Positions 36,643 through 64,000 of a stretch of DNA of 64,000 nt are shown piece by piece. Origin of the DNA: Eriocheir sinensis (Eukaryota; Arthropoda; Malacostraca; Decapoda; Varunidae). Made by a program: the position numbers and the translations under genes. Numbering within the stretch: the first letter of the stretch is position 1; every line of letters begins with the position of its first letter. The notes beneath the pieces are model-generated. The model was not told where the DNA came from. It saw only the letters and a program-made list of their open reading frames with translations, and ran no database searches. The DNA lies in contig NC_066516.1 of the NCBI RefSeq assembly GCF_024679095.1, forward strand, positions 5,582,813 to 5,646,812, written 5' to 3'.

Positions 36643-38689
36643 GTTCTCGTGCTGTCAATGATAGAGAGGTAGCTCACAAAAGATACCAGAGCCTTCAAAC
36701 TAATGCTAATTATGAACTTTACATTTCTGCCCGAAATCGTGCCAAATCTATTCTCCGACTAACCAAAAATTCTTTCATTAATAGAAAATGTCAAAACCTT
36801 GCTTTCTCTAACTCTTCCCGTGACTTCTGGCATCTAGCCAAAAACATCTCCTCCAACTTCACTTCTTCATCTTTCCCTCCACTCCTCAGTCCTGACGGCA
36901 ACACTGCCGTCTCATCTATCTCTAAGGCTGAACTCTTCTCTCAAACTTTTTCTAAAAACTCCACTCTGGACGATTCTGGGCATATTCCTCCTACTCATCC
37001 CCCCTCTGACTCCTTTATGCCTGTTATAAAGATTCTTCAAAATGATGTTTTCTATGCCCTCTCTGGCCTTAATCCTCAGAAGGCTTATGGACCTGATGGA
37101 GTGCCTCCTATTGTCCTTAAAAACTGTGCCTCCGTGCTGTCACCCTGCCTGGTCAAACTCTTTCGCCTCTGCCTGTCAACATCTACCTTTCCTTCTTGCT
37201 GGAAGTATGCCTTCATACAGCCTGTACCTAAGAAGGGTGACCGCTCCAATCCCTCAAACTACCGTCCTATTGCTTTACTTTCTTGTCTATCTAAAGCTTT
37301 TGAATCAATCCTTAACCGGAAGATTCAAAAGCACCTTTCCACTTCTGACCTTCTATCTGATCGCCAGTATGGGTTCCGAGGGCGTTCTACTGGTGATCTC
37401 CTAGCCTTCTTAACTGACTCTTGGTCATCCTCTCGTAGAGTTTTCGGTGAAACTTTTGCTATTGCGCTGGACATATCAAAAGCTTTTGATAGGGTCTGGC
37501 ACAAATCTTGCTTTCTAAACTACCCTCCCACGGTTTCTATCCTTCTCTCTGTACCTTTATCTCCAGTTTCCTTTCTGACCGTTCTATTTCTGCCGTGGTA
37601 GACGGTCACTGTTCTTCCCATAAATCTATTAACAGTGGTGTCCCACAGGGTTCTGTCCTATCTCCCACTCTTTTCTGTTGTTCATTGATGATCTTCTTTC
37701 CAAAACGAACTGTCCTATCCATTCCTACCGATGATTCCACTCTGCATTATTCAACTTCTTTTAATAGAAGACCCACCCTTCAGGAACTTAACGACTCAAG
37801 GCTGGAGGCTGAAGAACGCTTAGCCTCCGACCTTACTATTATTTCCGATTGGGGCAAGAAGAACCTGGTGTCCTTCAACGCCTCAAAACACAGTTTCTCC
37901 ACCTATCCACTCGACACAATCTTCCAAACAACTATCCCTATTCTTTGACAACACCCAGCTATCACCTTCCTCAACACTAAACATCCTCGGTCTATCCTTA
38001 ACTCAAAATCTCAACTGGACAGGTCATATCTCATCTCTTACTAAATCAGCTTCCTCGAGGCTGGGCGTTCTGTACCGCTCCGCCAGTTCTTCTCCCCTGC
38101 ACAGTTGCTGTCCATATACAGGGCCTTGTCCGCCTCGTATGGAGTATGCATCTCATGTGGGGGCTCCACTCACACAGCTCTTCTGGACAGAGTGGAGGCA
38201 AAGGCTCTTCGTCTCATCAGCTCTCCTCCTCATACTGATAGTCTTCTACCTCTTAAATTCCGCATAATGTTGCCTATCTTTCTATCTTATATCGATATTT
38301 CCTAGCTGACTGCTCTTCTGATCTTGCTAACTGCATGCCTCCCCCCTCCCATGGCCCCGCTGCACTCGACTTTCTACTCATGCTCATCCCTATACTGTCC
38401 AAACCCCTTATGCAAGAGTTAACCAGCATCTTCACTCTTTCATCCCTCACGCTGGTAAACTCTGGAACAATCTTCCTTCATCTGTATTTCCTCCTGCCTA
38501 CGACTTGAACTCTTTCAAGAGGAGGGTATCAGGACACCTCTCCTCCCGAAACTGACCTATCTTTCGGCCACCTCTTTGGATTCTTTTTAGGAGCAGCGAG
38601 TAGCGGGCTTTTTTTTATTAATGTTTACTTTTTTGTGCCCTTGAGCTGTCTCCTTTGCTGTAAAAAAAAAAATAAAATAAATAAAAAAT
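36643..38689 (+). mobile_element. LINE family B (jockey-like), copy 1, inside LINE A
   Basis: 5'-truncated: it begins at TTCTCGTGCTGTC, which corresponds to about 43862 of copy 2, runs through RT (GPDGVPPIVLKNC, FAIALDISKAFDRVWH) and ends in an A-rich tail at about 38661-38690. Poly-A tails and this RT style fit the jockey group. Several 1-nt frame changes (near 37500, 37675 and 37890) break the frame. Confidence 0.9.
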
Positions 38690-40806
38690 AATACCTGACT
38701 TCAGGAAGGCAGACTACGAGGGGTTAAGAAAGCAGCTGCAGAGGCTTAGGGGAGTGAGATCAGAAGTAGGTCAGGACCCAGAGCAGGGAGGGGCATTAAT
38801 TTCTGGTAAGGTCACTAGTTAGGTCAGTAGCTTGGAGGGTGAGTACAATAGTCTGGTCAGGGAGATTAAACTAGGACAGAAACAGTTTATACCTCACAGG
38901 GAAGTCAGGTCAACAGGTAATTACCCACGATGGATGACAGACAGGCTAAAAACTGAAATAGGAAGGAAAAGAGGACTATATGTTAGAATCAAAAGGGGGG
39001 GAAACTCACCTAAGGGATAGTTACAACGATTTAGCTAGAACAGTAAAAAAGAACACGCGTATGGCAAAACGTAATTATGAGATTAGAATTGCCAGGGAAG
39101 CAAAGACCAATCCAAAGGGCTTCTTTCAGCTTTATAAGACCAAGGTTAGGGATAAGATAGGGCCGCTTAAGTCAGGAGAAACGCTGATTGATAGAGATGA
39201 GGAAATGAGCGAGGCGTTAAATAGATATTTCTTAACTGTATTTACCAAAGAAAGATTAGATGATATACCTCAGGGAGAACAGATCTACAGGGGAGAAGAA
39301 GTAGAAGGATTAACCGACATCAACATGAGTAGGGAGCTCGTGATTAGACAGACAGAAAGACTTAAAGTCACCAAGGCACCAGGGCCAGATGAACTATTCC
39401 CCAGGGTAATAAAGGAATGTGAAACTGAAATAAGTGGGCAGTTAACAGAAGTATTTAGGAAGTCGCTAGACACGGGTGGTGCCTATTTCATGGAGGCAGG
39501 CACACGTTATTCAAATATTTAAGAAGGGAAACAAATCTTCTGTGGAAAACTATAGGCCGATTAGTTTGACGTCAGTTATAGGTAAAATGATTGAGTCAAT
39601 AATAGCTGACACTTTAATTCACGACTCACAGCATGGGTTTATTAAAGGTAAGTTGTGCCTCACTAATCTTTTATCCTTTTACAATAGAGTATATGAGGCA
39701 GCTGACAATGATGAGAGCTATGATGTTGTTTATCTTGATTTTAGTAAGGCCTTCAATAAGGTACCTCACCAGAGACTGTTGAATAAAGTCAGGGCTCATG
39801 GGATAAGAGGGAAGGTATTTGATTGGATTAAGGCGTGGATTAGCAACAGGAAACGGAGGGTTACCATTAACACTAAAAAATCCAAATGGGGTAATGTTAC
39901 CTGTGGGGTTCCTCAAGGTTCAGTTTTAGGCCTGCTTTTATTCATTATCTACATCAGTGACATAGACAATGGGATAACTAGTGACATAGGTAAATTTGCA
40001 GATTACACCAAAATAGGATGCACTATTAGGACAGGGGAGGATGCTAGAGTACTGCAATAGGATCTCAACAAACTATCAGCTTGGTCAGAAAAATGGCAGA
40101 TGAATTTTAACATCACCAAGTGTAGTGTACTTAGTGTAGGAACATGCAACCCATTACACGGGTATAGTTTAGACTCCACAGCGATAGACAGGTCTGAGTG
40201 TGAAAGGGATCTGGGAGTGTTAGTGAACTTTGACCTAAAACTAAGGAAGCAATGTATTAGTGCAAGGAATAGGGCTAACAGGGTATTAGACTTTATTAAC
40301 AGGACGGTAACCAACAGGAGTGCAGAGGTCATCCTCAGACTCTATTTAGCGTCAGTTAGGTCACACTTAGATTATGCTGTCCAGTTTTGGTGCCCACATT
40401 ACAGAATGGACATCAACTTGCTAGAATCAGTTCAGAGGAGGATGACCTAGATGATTCAGGGGCTGAGGAACCTCCCATATCAAAATAGGCTGAAACATCT
40501 AAACTTACATTCACTAGAAAGACGAAGAGTGCGGGGAGATCTGATAGAAGTATTCAAATGGGTCAAGGGTTACAACAATGGCGATATAAGTAAAGTACTG
40601 AGAATTAGTCGGCACGATAGAACACGCAGTGATGGATTTAAATTAGAAAAGTATAGATTTAGGAGAGATATAGGCAAACATTGGTTTAGTAATAGGGTGG
40701 TGGGGGAATGGAATAGACTCAGCAATCACATAGTTAGTGCAGGGACGATAGCTTGTTTTAAGAGTAGACTGGATAACTACATGGACGAGGATGACAGGTG
40801 GCAGTG
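38690..40806 (+). pseudogene. LINE A reverse transcriptase, interrupted
   Basis: RT and C-terminal blocks run from DFRKADYEGLRKQLQRL to NYMDEDDRWQ. Stops or frame changes occur near 39020, 39520, 40060 and 40450 (TAG). Confidence 0.85.
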
Positions 40807-41067
40807 AGGTTTGGGTGCAGTAAGGAGACAGGGTACTGGAGCGTACACCCGTACCGAAGGTAAACGAGGATCAAGCCTCTACCTGTAACCCCTGAAACTA
40901 CACCTCACCCATCGTGAGTAATGGGGGGGATTCTGGAGCTGCCCTGTGTAGGCCACTTGGCCTCTTGCAGTTTCCCTATGTTCTTATGTTCTTATGTGTT
41001 TCCGTAGCCCAAGGAGTCGAGAGTAATCCTTGGCCCAGACACCAACACTCAGCTTTTTCACTCTTAA

Positions 41068-41677
41068 CCCTTTCATTGCTAAACGCTTGTAGCGGGCGTT
41101 AGGCGTATTTGCTGGTGGCGCTAAACCCTCGCAGCGAGCTCCAGCCGCACTCTAATCTCCCGCTTATGAGTGTTCCAACACTAATTCTCACAACACAGGA
41201 TTGCCAGTTGAGCGGGTTCTTCACTAAACTTGGTGGAAAATCATATCAGCCCTGCGCGGCAAATCTACGGACGAGTAACTGGTGGATGTTCTTGCCCAAT
41301 ATAGTGGCATTTTTGCATAGCTTCACCTATCACCTGACTGATTCTTTGACCAAATAGTTGTAAATATTGCAGTTGGCAATTCTCCCTTGCCAGAGTCTGA
41401 AAAAGAGATGTCCGCAGTTACCTCAATATGGCTGATCATCCCGCACGCACAGACGTAAGTGTTAACATTCAACACTCCCTGAACATGCATGTACGTTCGC
41501 AAGAGAGGCATACATAACCGACTCCTAAAGATCTGGACCTCTTCTTTCCAGTGGTGTCTTTGGTTTTTAGCTGTGATGAATAGTTTTTGAGATACAGAGG
41601 TTAAAAGAACCTCCCCATTGGGCTCCCTGACTGCGCCTGAGGGGATAGTCACATCCAGACTGCGCACAAGGAAAGGG
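41068..41677. mobile_element. piggyBac-type MITE 1
   Basis: TTAA on both sides (41064-41067 and 41678-41681), with termini CCCTTTC and GAAAGGG. It sits in the 155-bp satellite exactly at the unit junction. No transposase is seen in its 610 bp. Confidence 0.85.
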
Positions 41678-41681
41678 TTAA

Positions 41682-41835
41682 GGGGGACGCCGAGGAGACA
41701 GGTGACAGTTTGAGGGTAAATGGTAATCTATAATAATCCTTGTTGAGTAATCCTGAAGTGATCATTGAGGTGTTTCCGTAGCCTAAGGAGTTGAGAGTAA
41801 TCCTTGGCCCAGACACCAACACAGCTTTTTCACTC
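41682..41835. repeat. 155-bp satellite, copy 4
   Basis: A complete unit between the two piggyBac-type insertions. The remainder of copy 3 is at 40998-41063. Confidence 0.9.
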
Positions 41836-41839
41836 TTAA

Positions 41840-42989
41840 CCCATAAACTGCACAATTAAGACTCGGGAATAGCTCCTGGGTGCGCAATAAATGGCAAAAC
41901 AATAACCTGGTGGAAAACAATTTTTAGTATTACAACACCCAAGAGAGACATGTTGAGCACCAAATAGTGCAAAAAAAAAAAAAAGATAATAATTCACTTA
42001 ATGTGGCAATGATGGCACGATAAAGGTTGCGGATATGAGGCAACCTTGGGAGCGCTGGTTGTGATGGGGTAGATAGGACGGTGGCAGAGGGAAGATGACA
42101 CACGGCACAGTCACGTCTGAACATTCTCTTGCCACTAATTATTCATTTCAGTTACAACAAACAAAATATATCACAGGAAACATCACTGTCAATTTTGATA
42201 ATCAACCTCTTGTGCATCATTATCAAGAGGCCAGTCATTAGTCACACCAGCAAAATTTCTGTCAAAGTTATGAAAGTCTGGCACAAAGTCTGATCCATCA
42301 GACAAGACGAATGGAGTACGTGTTGTCTCGCGTCTCTGAGGCTCCTGTTCTCCCTCTGCCTCCCTCTACTCTCCCATCCCAGCTGACACCCATCCCTCAC
42401 TCAGTTCATTAGCTGAGTCTTCTCCTTTACCCCCACTGTCGTTTTCCTCATCATTCTGCCACTCTGGATCATCAGACAGAGATGACAGTGATTCATCAGG
42501 GTCTACTAGCATTGGTAAAAATTTTGTTGGCGTCAGTGGCTGAGTAGGCTGCCTGGTAGCGCATCTGTGACCTTGAGGGCCAGAAACATGCTTACACTTG
42601 CTATGCTTCCTCAGACCAGCTGAATCTGATGGCTGAAGACAATCTGAATCACTGTTACTTTCAGATTTGTCTTTACAATCTTTCTCTTTACCAGTACTTT
42701 CTTTTTACCAACTCCCATGCCTCCCCCACGGTCATGACCACAGGAGCTATGGGGGTGGTTAGCATCAGTAGATGACATACTTCTACTCTCCATGACTGCT
42801 AAAGAGTAACTAATATGATGATGGTGACAACATGGTGCGAAAGAGGGTTCATGTAGCCACACGAGGTTCATTGGAATATACTTTGGCATCGCAGGAAATA
42901 TAAATACCCACCTTGGAACATGTGTCATCTTAAGATGTCTGGCACAGTCTAGCTCATAGCATCTTAAGATGTCTGGCGCAGTTTACGGG
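41840..42989. mobile_element. piggyBac-type element 2, right flank lost
   Basis: TTAA at 41836-41839, then CCCATAAACTGC. The right end is GCAGTTTACGGG at 42978-42989, but the expected TTAA is missing because LINE B starts at 42990. The minus strand inside (about 42190-42600) encodes an acidic, Ser/Asp-rich segment (SSLSDDPEWQNDEEND, GSDFVPDFHNFD) with a stop, like the disordered N-terminus of piggyBac transposases. The catalytic domain is absent. Confidence 0.75.
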
Positions 42990-43011
42990 TCTTCGCTCTA
43001 ATTTTCATTCT

Positions 43012-43782
43012 GTGGAACATCATCTCTCCTCCTCTAAACCTCACCTTCTCTTCCTTACCAAAACACAGGTTTCTGAGGCTACTGACAGCAATCTCTACTC
43101 TGTTCCCTCCTACTATCTCTATCCTAAATTTCAATCCAAAGCTGGATGTTGCGCCTACGTGCGCAACGACATCACTTGCTCTCGTGCCCACGACCTTGAC
43201 TCCTCTGAATTTTACACCATCTGGCTAAGACTTCATTGTCATTCTATTACTAAATACATCTGTGCTGTTTATCTCTCACCTAACTCTACCAACTATGTAA
43301 AATTCTTTGACTATTTGAACTCTAAAGTGGAGCACATCTTGACCCACTCTCCCTTCGCTGAAATCTCCATCCTAGGAGATTTCAATGTTCACCACCAGCT
43401 TTGGCTTTCATCCTCTTTCACTGACCATCCTGGTGAACAAGCCTACAACTTTGCTATCCTCAATGACCTAGAGCAGTTGGTCCAGCACCCTACACGTATT
43501 CCTGACCGTCTTGGAGATCAGCCCAACATTCTAGACCTCTTCCTTACCTCAAACCCTTCTGCTTATTCTGTCAAACTGTTCTCTCCGTTGGGCTCCTCCG
43601 ATCACAATCTTATTTCTGCATCTGTCCTATCGCTCCTGTACATCCTCTGGACCCACAAGAGGCGTTTGGCATTTTGCTTCAGCTCGGTGGGACGACCTGA
43701 GGATGTACTTTTCCAATTCCGTGGAATGATTATTGCTTCCAGGATAGAGACCCTCTGTGTGTGCTCAGCATCACAGAGGTGA
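43012..43782 (+). pseudogene. LINE B endonuclease
   Basis: An APE-type endonuclease frame missing its first part: [30 protein letters not shown] and SSDHNLIS. It ends out of frame with the following RT part. Confidence 0.85.
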
Positions 43783-44727
43783 TTGTCTCTGTAATGGAGG
43801 CATACATTCCTCGTTCGTTATCTTCTACTCAGTCTAAAAAGACTTGGTTTAATCACGCTTGTTCTCGTGCTGTCAGTGATAGAGAGGTAGCTCACAAAAG
43901 GTACCAGAGCCTTCAAACTAATGCTAATTATGAACTTTACATTTCTGCCCGAAATCGTGCCAAATCTATTCTCCGACTAACCTAAAATTCTTTCATTAAT
44001 AGAAAATGTCAAAACCTTGCTTTCTCTAACTCTTCCCGTGACTTCTGGCATCTAACCAAAAACATCTCCTCCAACTTCACTTCTTCATCTTTCCCTCAAC
44101 TATTCAATCCTGACGGCAACACTGCCGTCTCATCTATCTCTAAGGCTGAACTCTTCTCTCAAACTTTTTCTAAAAACTCCACTCTGGACGATTCTGGGCA
44201 TATTCCTCCTACTCATCCCCCCTCTGACTCCCTTATGCCTGTTATAAAGATTCTTCAAAATGATGTTTTCTATGCCCTCTCTGGCCTTAATCCTCAGAAG
44301 GCTTATGGACCTGATGGAGTGCCTCCTATTGTCCTTAAAAACTGTGCCTCCGTGCTGTCACCCTGCCTGGTCAAACTCTTTCGCCTCTGCCTGTCAACAT
44401 CTACCTTTCCTTCTTGCTGGAAGTATGCCTTCATACAGCCTGTGCCTAAGAAGGGTGACCGCTCCAATCCCTCAAACTACCGTCCTATAGCTTTACTTTC
44501 TTGTCTATAAAGCTTTTGAATCAATCCTTAACCGGAAGATTCAAAAGCACCTTTCCACTTCTGACCTTGTATCTGATCGCCAGTATGGGTTCCGCAAGGG
44601 GCGTTCTACTGGTGATCTCCTAGCCTTCTTAACTGACTCTTGGTCTTCCTCTCTTAGCCGTTTCGGTGAAACTTTTGCTATTGCGCTGGACATATCAAAA
44701 GCTTTTGATAGGGTCTGGCACAAATCT

Positions 44728-45744
44728 TTGCTTTCTAAACTACCCTCCAACGGTTTCTATCATTATCTCTGTACCTTTATCTCCAGTTTCCTTTCTGACC
44801 GTTCTATTTCTGCCGTGGTAGACGGTCACTGTTCTTCCCCTAAATCTATTAACAGTGGTGTCCCACAGGGTTCTGTCCTATCTCCCACTCTTTTTCTGTT
44901 GTTCATTGATGATCTTCTTTCCAAAACGAATTGTCCTATCCATTCCTACGCCGATGATTCCACTCTGCATTACTCAACTTCTTTTAATAGAAGACCCACC
45001 CTTCAGGAACTTAACGACTCAAGGCTGGAGGCTGTAGAATGCTTAGCCTCAGACCTTACTATTATTTCCGATTGGGGCAAGAAGAACCTGGTGTCCTTCA
45101 ACGCCTCAAAAACACAGTTTCTCCACCTATCCACTCGACACAATCTTCCAAACAACTATCCCCTATTGTTTAACAACACCCAGCTATCACCTTCCTCAAC
45201 ACTAAACATCCTCGGTCTATCCTTAACTCAAAATCTCAACTGGAAACTTCATATTTCATCTCTTACTAAATCAGCTTCCTTGAGGCTGGGCGTTCTGTAC
45301 CGTCTCCGCCAGTTCTTCTCCCCTGCACAGTTGCTGTCCATATACAGGGGCCTTGTCTGCCCTCGTATGGAGTATGCATCTCATGTGTGGGGGGGCTCCA
45401 CTCACATAGCTCTTCTGGACAGAGTGGAGGCTAAGGCTCTTCGTCTCATCAGCTCTCCTCCTCATACTGAGAGTCTTCTACCTCTTAAATTCCGCCGCAA
45501 TGTTGCCTCTCTTTCTATCTTCTATCGATATTTCCACGCTGACTGCTCTTCTGAACTTGCTAACTGCATGCCTCCCCCCTTCCTGTGGCCCCGCTGCACT
45601 CGACTTTCTACTCATGCTCATCCCTATACTGTCCAAATCCCTTACACAAGAGTTAAAACCAGCATCTTCAATCTTTCATCCCTCACGCTGGTAAACTTTG
45701 GAACAATCTACCTTCATCTGTATTTCCTCCTGCCTACGACTTGA
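44728..45744 (+). pseudogene. LINE B reverse transcriptase, long open part
   Basis: 338 codons covering RT motifs and the thumb/C-terminal region: [49 protein letters not shown] and RMEYASHVWGG. It is separated from the upstream RT half by frame changes near 44508, so the copy is not functional as written. Confidence 0.85.
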
Positions 45745-46036
45745 ACTCTTTCAAGAGGAGGGTATCAGGACACCTCTCCTCGCGAACCTGACTTAGCTTT
45801 CGGCCACCTCTTTGGAGTCTTTTTAGAGCGGTAGTAGCGGGCTTTTTTTATTAATGTTTACTTTTTGTGCCCTTGAGCTGTCTCCTTGGCTGTAAAAAAA
45901 AAAAAAAAAAATATTTATTTTAACAGGCATCAAAGCTTGTTGTAGAACATAAGGAGTCTGCAAGAGATCGGTAGTCCTATGCAAGGGAGCTCATGTAATA
46001 AACAGCCTGATATTCTTGCAGGTGTAGCTGAGCAGG

Positions 46037-62310
<16,274 letters not shown>

Positions 62311-62899
62311 AGGGTGGTCTGAGGTGTCTGAGGTCCTGAACACTCCACTATTGTAACCCAAGGAGTGATTCTCTCTCTCACCTTGTTTTGTCTGCTTTGT
62401 CCAATCTCTTTTATGTTATGATCTTTCTTTCTTCCCTTCCATTCTCTCGCTCTGCTGCTCCAATCTTTCTTTCCTCTCTTCCATTCTCTCTCTCCTCTGT
62501 TCCTCCTCTTACTCTTCCTCTGTTCCCATTCTTCTAGTCTTCAAAATTTGTCCTCTTTCCTGTAACCTTCTCTTTTTTCCTCTTCTCACCTCTTCTTTCT
62601 TTTAAACTTTTTTTCTCCTCCTCTCATCTCTTACCACCAACTAAACCTACTATCTTCTCCCTTTCCTAGCCTCCCAGTCCTCGTCTTTCCTCTCACCTCT
62701 CCTGTTTTCCTCCTCTCACCTTCTTCCTTTGCTTTGCTTTCAGTCTTTATTTCTCCTTGTGTCCTCTCCCTCACTAGTCTTCCTTCATTGCCCTTTTCCT
62801 CCTCTTTCCAGTCTGTTCGTGTCCTGAATGTTTTAAGGTGCTGTCCCTGCTGTGGCCTTACTACTATGCACTCTACTCTTATATACTGCTGCTGTTGCT

Positions 62900-63075
62900 G
62901 ATAAGGATAGTATAGCCTCAATTGACCCCTTATATATTTAGCTTTATACTGATATTACTGGTAAGCAAGGGGCAGCCTATATTAAACCCTGTACCAGCTG
63001 TCTTTCTACATAACATACATCGTTTCCTATTGCTATTACATATAGGGACAGCATATATTAAACCCAGAATATCTC
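62900..63075. repeat. Degenerate tandem repeat in the 3' flank
   Basis: About three loosely similar 70-bp units with GCAGCCTATATTAAACCC and ACAGCATATATTAAACCC. Confidence 0.5.
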
Positions 63076-63308
63076 ACATACACACATGGCTTTCCACTGC
63101 TCTCTATGTTATATGCCTAGCAGCAGCACCACTGATAGCAAATATAATCATATGCCTTCATATGCCTCACCCTAGAGAGCATTTTTGGCTTTAGGTGTTA
63201 CTTTTAAGAAGTCTAGAGTGATTTTATATAATGGGGAAAGGTATTGGTAGGTTTTGTAGCCACTTTGCATTGGGTACTAATGGCTGTGGTGTTGGTTTAG
63301 CGGTGACC

Positions 63309-63860
63309 CAGTGGTTCTCAACCTTTTTCTGTCCATTCCTCCTTCATGAATTCTCAATATTCGTGTGGACCCCCTTCATTTTTTTCCCAAATCCCACCCT
63401 GCCAAAAAAGGTTAAAATAAATGTTGAAGAGAATTTTTTTTGCTTTATTACAAATTTGGCATAATTATGTAATTTTGATAAACTTGAATTTGGTTGGAAA
63501 AAGTTCAGTCAACCTCTGCATATTTTATCACTCATCAGTGGGAAGGCTGACATTGTTTATTTTCAGCCAGTTGACAAATCCGAGGTTGTGTCACTGACAA
63601 TGCACATCTCATGTCAGGGTCCACATCCAGTCGATTCCGGCTCTTATTCTTGATTTGTAGAAGGTGGAGAAACCAGACTCACATAAATATGTACTTGAAA
63701 AAGGCAAGAGTAGTCAAAGTGCAATCTCACTGTCTTTCAGATATGACACACTGAACACCAGAATACATTCAGATTCCTAACATTATTTAGAAATGTATAA
63801 TTTGTATCAGCCCGCCATGGCCCCCCTAAATTCTTGCCATGGTCCCCAGGTTGAGAACCA
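63309..63860 (-). mobile_element. hAT element remnant (Charlie-like)
   Basis: The left end is CAGTGGTTCTCAACCTTTTT, the right end is the complement GGTTGAGAACCA. CAGTGGTTCTCAACC is a common hAT terminus. The minus strand between them encodes the end of a hAT transposase. Confidence 0.8.
63535..63700 (-). pseudogene. hAT transposase C-terminal relic
   Basis: The minus strand reads STYLCESGFST, then in a shifted frame KNKSRNRLDVDPDMRCALS and TQPRICQLAENKQCQPSH before a stop. This is the conserved dimerisation end of hAT transposases (TTYLCEAGFS...KNRLDVEPDLR...). One frame change separates the two parts. Confidence 0.8.
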
Positions 63861-64000
63861 AACCTAAGAATGGTCTGACTAGTGTTATGCGTTCATACTT
63901 AAGTGGTAGGCAATTAAATCTCTTCAGAAATTATACCAAAGTATATTCTAGATTAAGTAATCAGAATTTAATATATTGTGACTTTCCCAAGGCCACAGAA

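Larger units (their letters stand above)
36149..40997 (+). mobile_element. LINE family A copy 2, split by LINE B
   Basis: The endonuclease portion (36170-36642) and the RT and C-terminal portion (38690-40997) form one element interrupted by LINE B at 36643-38689. It ends in the octamer tail at about 40979-40997. The EN part shows VIGDFNYRNIEWD and GNSDHKEIRF. The RT part shows KAPGPDELFPRV, YLDFSKAFNKVPHQRLL and [10 protein letters not shown]. The RT box reads FADY, so the second catalytic Asp is lost. The insertion splits a satellite unit between GTTGAGGTG and TTTCCGTAG. Confidence 0.9.
42990..45915 (+). mobile_element. LINE family B (jockey-like), copy 2, most complete
   Basis: Runs from within the endonuclease to a poly-A tail (45894-45912). 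[14 protein letters not shown] at the start, then [12 protein letters not shown] and [63 protein letters not shown] and the intact YADDSTLHY catalytic box at about 44947-44973. The second half (44728-45744) is one long open frame. Breaks occur near 43650-43770, 43983 (TAA) and 44508. Confidence 0.92.

Noticed and set aside
43012..45744. Host endonuclease and polymerase genes
   Set aside because: Endonuclease plus RT order, poly-A tail, 5' truncation and four related copies in the window show a LINE.

Overview
This is eukaryotic DNA, most likely from a decapod crustacean (a crab or shrimp). The basis is two spliced genes with animal-type GT-AG introns, an arthropod-like DCAF10, very dense (GA)n, (CA)n, (TA)n, (AAT)n and (GTA)n microsatellites, CR1-like LINEs ending in a TTCTTATG octamer, and short CCTAA (arthropod telomere-type) motifs. 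No species can be named from the sequence alone. There are no prokaryotic operons, CRISPR arrays or phage genes.

Layout. 1-20.7 kb is intergenic and made of repeats: a LINE (434-2170), a hAT-like element with TIRs and an 8-bp duplication (2525-3690), a second LINE family (4074-5690), long microsatellites, a 45-bp minisatellite derived from a LINE C-terminus (6480-7300), and a Ty3/gypsy LTR retrotransposon (10794-17291) that landed inside a giant palindrome (arms about 10280-10793 plus 17296-17520, and 17548-18050). 20.7-31.9 kb is a six-exon gene on the minus strand encoding DCAF10 (a WD40 substrate receptor of CUL4-DDB1 ubiquitin ligases, about 715 aa). Its third intron is a stack of TA-targeting and PIF/Harbinger-like elements nested three deep. 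32-46 kb is intergenic: LINE relics, a 155-bp satellite broken by a LINE-in-LINE insertion and two piggyBac-type elements, and a nearly full-length jockey-like LINE. 46.0-62.3 kb is a ten-exon plus-strand gene for a multipass membrane protein of about 554 aa that I do not recognise. Its introns hold CCTAA-containing tandem repeats, a Harbinger-like element, a piggyBac-type element, a tRNA-derived SINE, a (TA)n tract split by two DNA elements (one swollen by a 1.8-kb 22-bp minisatellite), and a 51-bp minisatellite that starts at a splice donor. 62.3-64 kb holds the 3' flank and a hAT transposase relic.

The two cellular genes are transcribed away from each other (DCAF10 leftward, the membrane protein rightward) with about 14 kb between them, and nothing suggests a shared function. 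Both contain one exon that is a single base too long for the frame, and the two gypsy LTRs differ almost only by 1-nt indels. The simplest reading is residual indel error in the assembly.

I found no convincing new molecular system. The most unusual features are structural: chained TA-targeting transposons sharing their target dinucleotide, large palindromic non-autonomous elements in introns of both genes, a transposon-borne minisatellite open in all three minus-strand frames, and an intronic minisatellite carrying repeated splice-donor-like sites.
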